Positions 56,812 through 64,000 of a stretch of DNA of 64,000 nucleotides are shown here, piece by piece (positions within the stretch are counted from its first letter, which is position 1; each line of letters begins with the position of its first letter). The notes beneath the pieces are model-generated. The model did not search any database, was not told where the DNA came from, and worked only from the letters and a program-made list of their open reading frames with translations. Origin of the DNA: Salinivirgaceae bacterium (GTDB lineage Bacteria > Bacteroidota > Bacteroidia > Bacteroidales > SZUA-534); the NCBI GenBank assembly GCA_017645945.1, contig JAGCNL010000051.1:1-64000 (forward strand), written 5' to 3'. A program made the translations under genes and the position numbers.

Positions 56812-57267
56812 GTGGACACACTTAGTTTGAAAACCATCTCGGCAAACAAGGCAACCGTTGAGAAGAAATGGGTTGTCATCGACGCCAAAGACCAAGTCTT
56901 GGGCCGTCTTGCCAGCAGTGCTGCCTACCTGTTGAGAGGCAAGCACAAAACCAACTTTACCCCCCACGTTGACTGCGGCGATAATGTCATCATTATCAAC
57001 GCTGAGAAAGTTCAACTTACTGGCAACAAATGGGCAGGTAAAGAGTACACACACTACACCGGCTATCCCGGTGGTCAACGCACTATCGTTGCAGAAAAAC
57101 TCATGGTTAAAAACCCGATTGCAATGGTAGAAACAGCAGTAAAAGGTATGCTCCCGAAGAACCGTCTCGGCGCAGCCCTCTACCGCAACCTTTATGTTTA
57201 TGCAGGCGAGAGCCACCCACACGCAGCTCAGCAGCCTGAATTGATTAACTTAAATTCAATCAAGTAA
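56812..57267 (+). CDS. rplM: 50S ribosomal protein L13 (151 aa)
   Basis: The start is GTG (MDTLSLKTISANKATVEKKW), which is common for this gene in the phylum. WVVIDAKDQVLGRLASSAAY, LLRGKHKTNFTPHVDCGDNV, GYPGGQRT and AVKGMLPKNRLGAALYRNLY are L13 blocks. Length is normal. rpsI follows one base after the stop, the universal L13-S9 pairing. Confidence 0.98.
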   Translation: MDTLSLKTISANKATVEKKWVVIDAKDQVLGRLASSAAYLLRGKHKTNFTPHVDCGDNVIIINAEKVQLTGNKWAGKEYTHYTGYPGGQRTIVAEKLMVKNPIAMVETAVKGMLPKNRLGAALYRNLYVYAGESHPHAAQQPELINLNSIK

Positions 57268-57268
57268 A

Positions 57269-57655
57269 ATGGAAGTAATTAATGCAGTTGGACGCAGAAA
57301 GTCCGCTATCGCTCGCGTTTACTTGAGCCAAGGAACCGGCAACGTAACAGTTAACGGCAAGGATTACAAGGAGTATTTCCCGATTGACACCCTGCAGTAC
57401 ATTGTTATGCAACCTTTTGGTGTATTGTCGCTTAATGGCAAATTCGATGTCAAAGCAACCATCGACGGTGGTGGTGTGAAAGGACAGGCTGAGGCCGTTC
57501 GTCTGGGAATCACCCGTGCGCTGATGAAATTTGACGAGGAAAACCGCAAGCCTCTGAAGGCTGCCGGATTTGTCACCCGCGATCCACGTGAGGTTGAACG
57601 TAAGAAACCTGGTCAGAAGAAGGCTCGCAAGAGATTCCAGTTCAGTAAGCGTTAA
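57269..57655 (+). CDS. rpsI: 30S ribosomal protein S9 (128 aa)
   Basis: The protein starts MEVINAVGRRKSAIARVYLS, holds GGGVKGQAEAVRLGITRALM and ends in the basic tail RKKPGQKKARKRFQFSKR that reaches the P-site tRNA. Length is normal. It belongs to the rplM-rpsI-rpsB-tsf run. Confidence 0.98.
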   Translation: MEVINAVGRRKSAIARVYLSQGTGNVTVNGKDYKEYFPIDTLQYIVMQPFGVLSLNGKFDVKATIDGGGVKGQAEAVRLGITRALMKFDEENRKPLKAAGFVTRDPREVERKKPGQKKARKRFQFSKR

Positions 57656-57763
57656 TGATGCTGCACGAGAATATCGTTTAGTATCTAAATTGTTAAGACT
57701 TCTGAAGCAGAACTACTTAACGATTGCTTTTACAACAAGAATGTAAACGAAAAACAAACAAAA

Positions 57764-58606
57764 ATGTCAAGAGTTAATTTTCAAGAATTATTAGACGCAG
57801 GTGCGCACTTCGGCCACCTGAAAAGAAAATGGAATCCGGCAATGGCTCCATACATCTTCATGGAGAAGAACGGAATCCACATCATCGACCTGCACAAGAC
57901 AGTTGCAAAGGTTGATGAAGCCGCTAATGCTTTGAAGCAGATAGCAAAATCAGGCCGCAAAATCCTTTTTGTAGCCACCAAAAAACAAGCAAAAGATATT
58001 CTTGCAGAACAAGTTAAAAAAATCAACATGCCTTACGTATCAGAGCGCTGGTCGGGTGGTATGCTGACTAACTTCCCCACTGTTCGCAAGGCAGTCAAAA
58101 AAATGAGCTCATTCGACAAAATGGAGCAAGACGGAACGCTTGACCACCTGTCGAAACGTGAGAGACTGCAAGTCGACCGCCAACGCAGCAAACTGACCAA
58201 GAACCTTGGTAGCATCGCCGACCTTACCCGTCTGCCTGCCGCCCTGTTCGTTATCGATGTTCAGAAAGAGAAGATTGCCGTGGCTGAGGCACACCGCCTC
58301 CAGATTCCGGTATTCGCTATGGTCGACACCAACTCAGATCCTAACATTGTTGACTACGCCATCCCGTGCAACGACGACGCAGCAAAAGCCATCACTCTGG
58401 TTTTGGGCGCCATCTGCGACGCAATCCAGGAAGGCCTGGCCGAGCGCAAAGCCGAAAAAGACAAAGAGCCTGCTGAAGGCGAAGAGCAGAAACCTGCTAA
58501 AGGCGGCAAAAAATCAGCTGCCAAAAAAGTAGCGTCGACTGAAGACGAGGCTGAAGCAGAGGCCGAGGAAGCCAACGAAAACGAAACCGAGGAATCGGCA
58601 GAATAA
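57764..58606 (+). CDS. rpsB: 30S ribosomal protein S2 (280 aa)
   Basis: NFQELLDAGAHFGHLKRKWN, PYIFMEKNGIHIIDLHKTVA, RWSGGMLTNFPTVRKAVKKM and FVIDVQKEKIAVAEAHRLQI are S2 blocks. The C-terminal 45 residues form an acidic Glu/Ala-rich extension (DEAEAEAEEANENETEESAE), longer than in E. coli; such tails occur in Bacteroidota. A 108-base gap separates it from rpsI; tsf follows after 21 bases. Confidence 0.98.
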   Translation: MSRVNFQELLDAGAHFGHLKRKWNPAMAPYIFMEKNGIHIIDLHKTVAKVDEAANALKQIAKSGRKILFVATKKQAKDILAEQVKKINMPYVSERWSGGMLTNFPTVRKAVKKMSSFDKMEQDGTLDHLSKRERLQVDRQRSKLTKNLGSIADLTRLPAALFVIDVQKEKIAVAEAHRLQIPVFAMVDTNSDPNIVDYAIPCNDDAAKAITLVLGAICDAIQEGLAERKAEKDKEPAEGEEQKPAKGGKKSAAKKVASTEDEAEAEAEEANENETEESAE

Positions 58607-58627
58607 TTAATTAAAAAACTGAAAATT

Positions 58628-59626
58628 ATGTCAATATCAGCATCTGACGTGGCAAAACTGCGCAAGACCACAGGCGCCGGAATGATGGACTGCAAGAAAG
58701 CCTTGACTGAGGCTAACGGCGATTTCGACCGCGCAATCCAAATCATCCGCGAGAAAGGTCAAGCCGTTGCCAGCAAACGTGCCGACCGCGAGGCTTCTGA
58801 AGGCAACGTGATTGCCAAAGTCTCAGCCGACGGCAAACACGGCGCACTCATCGCTCTTAACTGCGAGACTGACTTTGTGGCTAAAAATGAGGATTTCGTA
58901 AAACTCGCTCACGAGATTTGCGACCTGGCTCTCGAAAAGAAGCCAGCTGACCTTGCAGCCTTGAAGGCTCTTCCGTTCAAGAACGGCAAAGACGTTGAGG
59001 GCATCATCACCGAGCAAATCGGTATCATCGGCGAGAAACTTGAACTGGCCTGCTATGAGTCGCTCTCTGGCGAGACTGTTTGCGCATACATCCACATGGG
59101 CAACAAACTGGCCACTCTGGCAAGTTTCAACAAGACCGGTGTTGACGCACAGGTTTACAAAGACGTTGCAATGCAAGTTGCAGCCATGAACCCAGTATCA
59201 CTCAGCAAGGACGATGTTCCGGCTGCTGTTGTTGAGAACGAGTTGACCGTGGCTATTGAGAAGACTAAAGAGGAATTGGTTTCGAAAGCCGTTGACGCTG
59301 CCTTGAAAAAAGCCGGCATCAATCCTGCTCACGTTGACTCTGAAGACCACATTGAATCGAACACTGCAAAAGGATGGCTTACACCTGAGCAGGCTCAGCA
59401 GGCACGCGACATTCGCGCCAAGGTATCGGTTGAGGCCGCTGCCAACTTGAAAGAGCAAATGGTTCAGAACATTGCACAAGGCCGTTTGAACAAGTTCTTC
59501 AAAGACAGCACTTTGTTGAACCAAGAGTTCATCAAGGACGCCAAAATCAATGTTGCCCAGATGATGGATGCAGCATCGAAAGGTCTGACTTGCACAGGCT
59601 TCAAACGCTATGCTTTGAAAGACTAA
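58628..59626 (+). CDS. tsf: Elongation factor Ts (332 aa)
   Basis: EF-Ts recycles EF-Tu-GDP. The N-terminal ISASDVAKLRKTTGAGMMDC then KKALTEANGDFDRAIQIIRE is the UBA-like domain, and LIALNCETDFVAKNEDFVKL is the core EF-Tu contact with the TDFV motif. Length is above E. coli but usual for the phylum. A strong terminator follows. Confidence 0.98.
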   Translation: MSISASDVAKLRKTTGAGMMDCKKALTEANGDFDRAIQIIREKGQAVASKRADREASEGNVIAKVSADGKHGALIALNCETDFVAKNEDFVKLAHEICDLALEKKPADLAALKALPFKNGKDVEGIITEQIGIIGEKLELACYESLSGETVCAYIHMGNKLATLASFNKTGVDAQVYKDVAMQVAAMNPVSLSKDDVPAAVVENELTVAIEKTKEELVSKAVDAALKKAGINPAHVDSEDHIESNTAKGWLTPEQAQQARDIRAKVSVEAAANLKEQMVQNIAQGRLNKFFKDSTLLNQEFIKDAKINVAQMMDAASKGLTCTGFKRYALKD

Positions 59627-59649
59627 TATTCTCAACAGAATATAAGAAG

Positions 59650-59680
59650 AGAGGTTGCCAATCGGCAACCTCTTTTTTTT
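59650..59680 (+). terminator. Terminator of the rplM-rpsI-rpsB-tsf operon
   Basis: AGAGGTTGCC (59650-59659) pairs with GGCAACCTCT (59664-59673) around AATC, followed by a run of T. Confidence 0.9.
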
Positions 59681-59713
59681 GTGTGTTAACCTCAGAAATA
59701 TTCAATTGCCGAT

Positions 59714-61705
59714 TCACTCAGCAATCATTCTGTTTTCATTCATGCGACTCATATACTGCTGGATGATAGCTTTCAGTTTGTTTTCCATCAGTTGCTGGCC
59801 CTCAATTTGACCAATAAGATTGTTTTCCAGCAATTTGTCGCTCAGCGCATAGACGGCTTTAGTCTGGCTGCCGTCGAATTGCAGAAGATAGCCGTTCATG
59901 ACAATCTGGTAGATGCCGTTGCAATAGCTGACGGCGAATTTTTCGGATTCGGGTGTTGAGAGAAGGTCCTGACCGAAAGCAAGATACGGCTGGTCGTAGC
60001 CCAAATAGCCTAGAATGGTGGGCATAACATCGATTTGCTGAGCAATGCCTGCACGCCCGCCTGCGAACGTTGTGTCGCCAGGTGCATAGAAAATGACTGG
60101 CCCTGTGAATGTTCCCAAATCAGTCTGATATTCAGCGTGATTGGTCTGATTAGTATGGTCGCTGCAAATGGCAAAAATGGTGTTGTTGAACCAAGGTTGC
60201 TTTCGGGCTTCATCGAAGAAGCGGCGCAGCGAGTAGTCAGTGTAGCGGATACACTTGTGAATGGGCAGCGGTCCTTCGGCAAAGCGGCCTTCGTACTTAG
60301 CCGGAATCTGGAACGGATGGTGGCTCGAAGCTGTGAAGACAGCCGTCATAAACGGTTCAGTGAACTGCGACATCTGATGGCAATAGAACTGCAGGAACGG
60401 CTCGTCCCAAATGGCCCAGAAACCGTCGAACTCGGCATCGCCTCCAAACTCGGGCTGCTGGTCGAACTCGGTGCGACCGAAATAATCGTCGAAACCAGTG
60501 GCGCGAGCAAAGGCCTCAAAGCCCATGCTGCCGTTCTTGGCGCCATGGAAGAACGCTGAATAATAGCCTTTTTTCTTGAGCTCAACGGCCAGACCGTCGA
60601 GAGTGTTGAGCGCGGCTGGAGTGAGGAAGAACGGCTCGACAAAATAAGGAATGCTGCTAAGAATGCTGGGCATTCCGTCAATGCTCTTGCGGCCGTTTGT
60701 GAAACTGTCGTAGAACCACAAACTATGGTGCATCAAACTGTCCATAAATGGTGTATATCCCTGGTACTCGCCATTTTCAAGTTCTCGGTTATAGCTGCCG
60801 ATGTACTCTCGAGCAAAGCTCTCGATGATGATGACAACCACATTCCGTCCCCTTCCCTGCGCATTTTGCACAACGCTGTCGGCAGGCTGATGCACAGGAG
60901 TGTAGATTGAATCGAGCTCCTGCTGACTAAAATACTCTGGCGCAACAAACGGTTTTTTGTTCCAAGTCCGCAAAAGTGAGAACGGAGTATTCAAAATCAA
61001 CGGTGCCTCAACTGGGTTGGTAACGTATTGATTTGCATTACTGATGGTTATGGGGCGAGTGCTGCGGTCGATTCCGCCGCGGCCACCTGCCACGCAAAGT
61101 AACAAGACAGCCACCATGAACAGAGTCCGCGACACGTAGTATTTGATGTATTCCAACTTGCCCGAAATCTTCTTGTCGGTCAGCGGATTTTGATATAAGA
61201 ATATCAATATCAGCAGAATAACCACTCCAACAATTACCAAATACCAGGAGTGCAGCGCCTCAGTTGCAAAAACCGACCCAAGATTATCCTCGTGACTGAA
61301 TTCGGCGAAGACCGTGCCCGTCGTGCGCCGCCCGGTGAAACGAAAATAGGACACATCGCACAAGTTTGCCACCACGCATATCATGTTGAACACCACAAAA
61401 ACCGATTTGACAACTATGCCGTAAACTCGGCTTAACTCCTTGAAATGCAGCGGGAAAAGTGCAAGCAGAAAAAACAGCATATTGGTGTATGCAATGGCTG
61501 ATGTGTCGAAAACAAGCGAACCTTTCAGTAGAGTGAAAAAGTTGTCGGTCAGTATTTTACCTTCATAATAGCTGTAGTTGGCCACCAGAAAAACCGCACG
61601 GCACAGAAAATAGCAGAAATAGACAAGCGCAACGTTGAACGCCACGTTCAAGAACGATTTGGCAAGGGTTGTGCTGCCATCTCCAAAAGCTTTTATCTGC
61701 TTCAT
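59714..61705 (-). CDS. LtaS-like sulfatase-fold membrane protein (663 aa)
   Basis: Five transmembrane helices (residues about 15-200, for example NVALVYFCYFLCRAVFLVAN and LVIVGVVILLILIFLYQ) precede an extracytoplasmic alkaline-phosphatase/sulfatase fold. Metal and active-site pieces are NVVVIIIESFAREYIGSYNR (metal Glu), TNGRKSIDGMPSILSSIPYF (nucleophile region, Ser where LtaS has Thr), and AICSDHTNQTNHAEYQTDLG (Asp-His metal pair). In Gram-negatives such proteins are mostly phosphoethanolamine or phosphoglycerol transferases acting on lipids or glycans. The exact product is unknown. It is convergent with tsf. Confidence 0.9.
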   Translation of the reverse strand: MKQIKAFGDGSTTLAKSFLNVAFNVALVYFCYFLCRAVFLVANYSYYEGKILTDNFFTLLKGSLVFDTSAIAYTNMLFFLLALFPLHFKELSRVYGIVVKSVFVVFNMICVVANLCDVSYFRFTGRRTTGTVFAEFSHEDNLGSVFATEALHSWYLVIVGVVILLILIFLYQNPLTDKKISGKLEYIKYYVSRTLFMVAVLLLCVAGGRGGIDRSTRPITISNANQYVTNPVEAPLILNTPFSLLRTWNKKPFVAPEYFSQQELDSIYTPVHQPADSVVQNAQGRGRNVVVIIIESFAREYIGSYNRELENGEYQGYTPFMDSLMHHSLWFYDSFTNGRKSIDGMPSILSSIPYFVEPFFLTPAALNTLDGLAVELKKKGYYSAFFHGAKNGSMGFEAFARATGFDDYFGRTEFDQQPEFGGDAEFDGFWAIWDEPFLQFYCHQMSQFTEPFMTAVFTASSHHPFQIPAKYEGRFAEGPLPIHKCIRYTDYSLRRFFDEARKQPWFNNTIFAICSDHTNQTNHAEYQTDLGTFTGPVIFYAPGDTTFAGGRAGIAQQIDVMPTILGYLGYDQPYLAFGQDLLSTPESEKFAVSYCNGIYQIVMNGYLLQFDGSQTKAVYALSDKLLENNLIGQIEGQQLMENKLKAIIQQYMSRMNENRMIAE

Positions 61706-61837
61706 ATTCTGTCTATTAAGAAAACCGCACCGCAGTCAATGCCCATGACTTGAATTTGGCGGCATACGTGGCAAATATAATCTATTTCAAGTTTTCGGGG
61801 AGCAACGAATAATTCTTCAAATTTCTTTATTATGTTC

Positions 61838-61850
61838 GCATACTAAATCT
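61838..61850 (+). promoter_or_regulatory. Leader motif GCATACTAAATCT (copy 2; copy 1 at 39012-39024)
   Basis: The 13-mer GCATACTAAATCT stands directly after a TTATTAT-like -7 region and 14-26 bases before the ATG of the CE15-like gene; the same 13-mer at 39012-39024 precedes the CE4 deacetylase ATG by 9 bases. The shared leader suggests common promoter or translation control. Confidence 0.4.
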
Positions 61851-61863
61851 AAAACATACGAAT

Positions 61864-63111
61864 ATGAAAACCAACCTTTTACTTATTGCTGGCGCACTTA
61901 TGGCCGCTGGTTGCGGTTCGATCCAGCAGCGTCCGTTTGTTTATGAATCAGAAAACACCGGCGCCGCACTGCCGAAAATCAAGTATGTGAACCCCGACCA
62001 ACTGCCGCAGTGCACTACCCTGCCCGACCCGTTCGCATGGTCGGACGGCAGCGGACGCTCGACAAATTTTGCCGACTGGGAACGCCGCCGCAATGAGATA
62101 AAATCGGAGATTGAATTTTACGAAATCGGTGCCAAACCCGATAAACCCGAAGATATTACAGCAACGCTTAACGATACCATTCTGACCGTTACAATCAAGC
62201 ACAACGGCCAAACACTGACGCTAACCAGCCGCCTGCGCATACCGAAAACAAGCGACGGCCCGTTCCCTGTCAGCATTGGAATGGGACGTTTCAGCGGTAC
62301 TGGCTCCCTGCGCCGCGACATTTTCGACGGCTGCATCCAGGTGCCTTTCGACCACGACCAGGTTATCCGCAGCAGCCATCAGGCCGTACGCGACGACAGT
62401 GCTCAATACTACAAGTTATATCCCGATGCACGTGCCAACGGCAACTACAGCGCATGGGCTTGGGGTGTGAGCCGCCTCATCGACGGACTTGAGATGGTGG
62501 CCGACCAAATCAACGCTGACCTTAGCCACATCTGCGTGACTGGCTGCTCGTATGCTGGCAAGATGGCGATGTACTCGAGCGCCCTCGATGAGCGTGTTGC
62601 TCTTGCCATTGTGCAGGAATCGGGTGGCGGCGGCATCAACTCGTGGCGTGTGAGCGACGATTTCACCGCCCGCACTGACACCAACGTCGAGCGCATCAAC
62701 AATACCAACTACACTTGGTTCAGTCCGGCTCTGAAAGACAATTTTGACGGCCGCGTCGACCGTCTGCCGTTCGACCATCACGAGATTCTGGCAATGTGCG
62801 CACCGCGTGCCGTGCTGGTTCTGGGCAACGGCGACTACGAGTGGCTCTGCGACCATTCGGGATATGTTTCATGCCGCGCCGCCGAGGCTGTTTATCAAAC
62901 ATTTGGAATTGCCGACCGTTTCGGTTTTGTGTTCGATGACAAGCATCCTCACTGCCGCGCATCCGACCTGCAGTCTGAGGCCGTGAAGGCTTTTGTGGAG
63001 AAATTCCTGTTCGACGACGCATCGTCCAACACCATGATTCGCGAAATCACACCGACACTTAAAAACGTCGATTACCAGAAGTGGATTGAGCCGTGGGCCG
63101 GCAAAGAATAA
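61864..63111 (+). CDS. CE15-like glucuronoyl esterase lipoprotein (415 aa)
   Basis: The lipobox LMAAGCGS puts the acylated Cys at residue 17. The alpha/beta hydrolase domain has nucleophile Ser229 in ICVTGCSYAGKMAMYSSALD (GCSYAGK; the CE15 form I recall is GCSRNGK), acid Glu252 in IVQESGGGGINSW, and His361/His363 in DDKHPHCRASDLQSE. Ser, Glu and His in this order and spacing fit CE15 enzymes, which cut ester bonds between glucuronic acid on xylan and lignin. The Arg-to-Tyr change next to Ser may alter the substrate. It is probably anchored in the outer membrane or periplasm. Confidence 0.85.
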   Translation: MKTNLLLIAGALMAAGCGSIQQRPFVYESENTGAALPKIKYVNPDQLPQCTTLPDPFAWSDGSGRSTNFADWERRRNEIKSEIEFYEIGAKPDKPEDITATLNDTILTVTIKHNGQTLTLTSRLRIPKTSDGPFPVSIGMGRFSGTGSLRRDIFDGCIQVPFDHDQVIRSSHQAVRDDSAQYYKLYPDARANGNYSAWAWGVSRLIDGLEMVADQINADLSHICVTGCSYAGKMAMYSSALDERVALAIVQESGGGGINSWRVSDDFTARTDTNVERINNTNYTWFSPALKDNFDGRVDRLPFDHHEILAMCAPRAVLVLGNGDYEWLCDHSGYVSCRAAEAVYQTFGIADRFGFVFDDKHPHCRASDLQSEAVKAFVEKFLFDDASSNTMIREITPTLKNVDYQKWIEPWAGKE

Positions 63112-63179
63112 GCTGACAAATTTGCCTCCATATCGCGGACGAAACAACGCGGAAGACTCTGCATCTAAACGATTGGCGA

Positions 63180-63878
63180 ATGACGGAAAAACTTGAAATA
63201 GAGCCGATAGCGCATATTCACACTGATTTTCCAAGCAAGTTCGGCATTCCTCGTCAGAGCGGTGTGGTTCCATCCCTTCGCGGACGGATTGTCTTCTGCC
63301 CCAAATACCGCAATGCCGATGCGCTGCGCGGACTTGAAGGATTCTCGCACCTGTGGCTCATCTGGCAATTCTCGGCCAACCAGCAAAGTGGCTGGCAGCC
63401 GATGGTGCGTCCGCCGCGCCTTGGAGGAAACCGTCAGGTTGGCGTTTTCGCGTCGCGCTCGCCGTTCCGCCCGAATGGTCTGGGATTGTCGGCAGTTGAA
63501 ATCGAACGCATCGAATCAGAAACACCGCAAGGCCCTGTCATTCATGTGCTTGGCGCCGATTTGATGGATGGCACGCCCATCTTCGACATCAAACCCTACG
63601 TGGCCTACGCCGACAGCATCAGTCAGGCGCGCTCTGGCTTTGTTGACGATGTGGAATTCAGCCATTTGGATGTGATTTTGCCCGACTCTTTCCGTCAAAA
63701 ATTAGGCGATGAGCTGGCCGAAACGCTCATTGGTGTTCTGCAGAATGACCCGCGACCGCCAGTGCAAGCCGGAGCCGACAAAACATTCGGAATGCCGTTT
63801 GCCGGATACGATGTGCGGTTCCGAGTTGATGGCACGACACTGACGGTTGTTGACTTGGTGAAACTAACTGATGTCTAA
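63180..63878 (+). CDS. trmO: tRNA (t6A37) N6-methyltransferase TrmO (232 aa)
   Basis: TrmO methylates t6A at position 37 of tRNA-Thr using SAM. The family sequence is IEPIAHIHTDFPSKFGIPRQ, LRGLEGFSHLWLIWQFSANQ, GVFASRSPFRPNGLGLSAVE and DLMDGTPIFDIKPYVAYAD, which are the UPF0066/TsaA hallmarks. The C-terminal part (ADKTFGMPFAGYDVRFRVDG) is also normal. The gene stands 68 bases after the esterase with no visible terminator between, so read-through is possible. Confidence 0.95.
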   Translation: MTEKLEIEPIAHIHTDFPSKFGIPRQSGVVPSLRGRIVFCPKYRNADALRGLEGFSHLWLIWQFSANQQSGWQPMVRPPRLGGNRQVGVFASRSPFRPNGLGLSAVEIERIESETPQGPVIHVLGADLMDGTPIFDIKPYVAYADSISQARSGFVDDVEFSHLDVILPDSFRQKLGDELAETLIGVLQNDPRPPVQAGADKTFGMPFAGYDVRFRVDGTTLTVVDLVKLTDV

Positions 63879-63910
63879 CTGGTTAACAGGTTTAAATGCT
63901 TTAAACTACC

Positions 63911-64000
63911 ATGCTACTACATACTGCCAATTTTTCGTATTTCACCTTTGCCAATCTCGACAGATTCAGTGCTGTAAAGCATTTTGTCACGTGTGGCAAC
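63911..64000 (+). CDS. Partial CDS at the window edge, possibly PgeF-like
   Basis: From ATG 63911 the frame stays open for 30 codons to the edge: MLLHTANFSYFTFANLDRFS then AVKHFVTCGN. The N-terminal style (short lead, then aromatic strand and HFVT) recalls the start of the polyphenol oxidase/peptidoglycan editing factor PgeF family, but this is too short to be sure. It follows trmO by 32 bases. Confidence 0.5.
   Translation, partial: MLLHTANFSYFTFANLDRFSAVKHFVTCGN

Overview
The window is chromosomal DNA from a member of the Bacteroidota, most likely order Bacteroidales. Pointers are a type IX secretion (T9SS) C-terminal sorting domain, families largely confined to this phylum (DUF3276, DUF5683, FISUMP-type domain, DUF1573, YbbR beside CoaE), a single-chain PurL, and repeated TTG-N19-TAnnTTTG promoters, the RpoD consensus of the phylum. 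The species cannot be told from the sequence.

Layout. (1) 1-16209, minus strand: an AT-rich, tightly packed six-gene cluster for envelope and secreted proteins. In transcription order: helical-repeat protein, beta-barrel, 952-aa beta-rich protein, fibronectin-III protein, 2809-aa SprB-repeat protein with T9SS tail, and a sixth gene leaving the window. It is the best candidate for an undescribed system. (2) About 16.4-20.6 kb: a compact integrative mobilizable element with tyrosine integrase, helix-turn-helix protein, MobC-like protein and relaxase on the minus strand, and an HNH nuclease plus an overlapping 47-aa cysteine-rich ORF on the plus strand. (3) 20.9-31.5 kb: housekeeping genes valS, a beta-propeller-like secreted protein, an M23 peptidase, purL, a DUF3276 protein and a Nudix hydrolase. 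(4) 31.5-38.1 kb, minus strand: LD-carboxypeptidase, TerB-DnaJ protein, coaE, ybbR, yajC, DUF1573 lipoprotein and nusB, interrupted by a FISUMP gene. (5) 38.4-46.1 kb: a secreted hypothetical, a CE4-type deacetylase, a TonB-receptor-like barrel with a Met/Gly-rich loop, a HEAT protein, a lipoprotein and two small envelope proteins. (6) 46.4-51.8 kb: parA-parB-DUF5683-mltD-SGNH. (7) 51.9-56.5 kb: a NatAB-type ABC exporter, then ppx/gppA coupled to a sigma-54 response regulator lacking its DNA-binding domain. (8) 56.8-59.6 kb: rplM-rpsI-rpsB-tsf. (9) 59.7-64.0 kb: an LtaS-like sulfatase-fold protein, a CE15-like esterase, trmO and the start of a further gene.

From about 20.9 kb rightward most genes are visibly more G+C-rich than the surface cluster and the mobile element. 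Function calls rest on motif recognition by eye; no database search was run.
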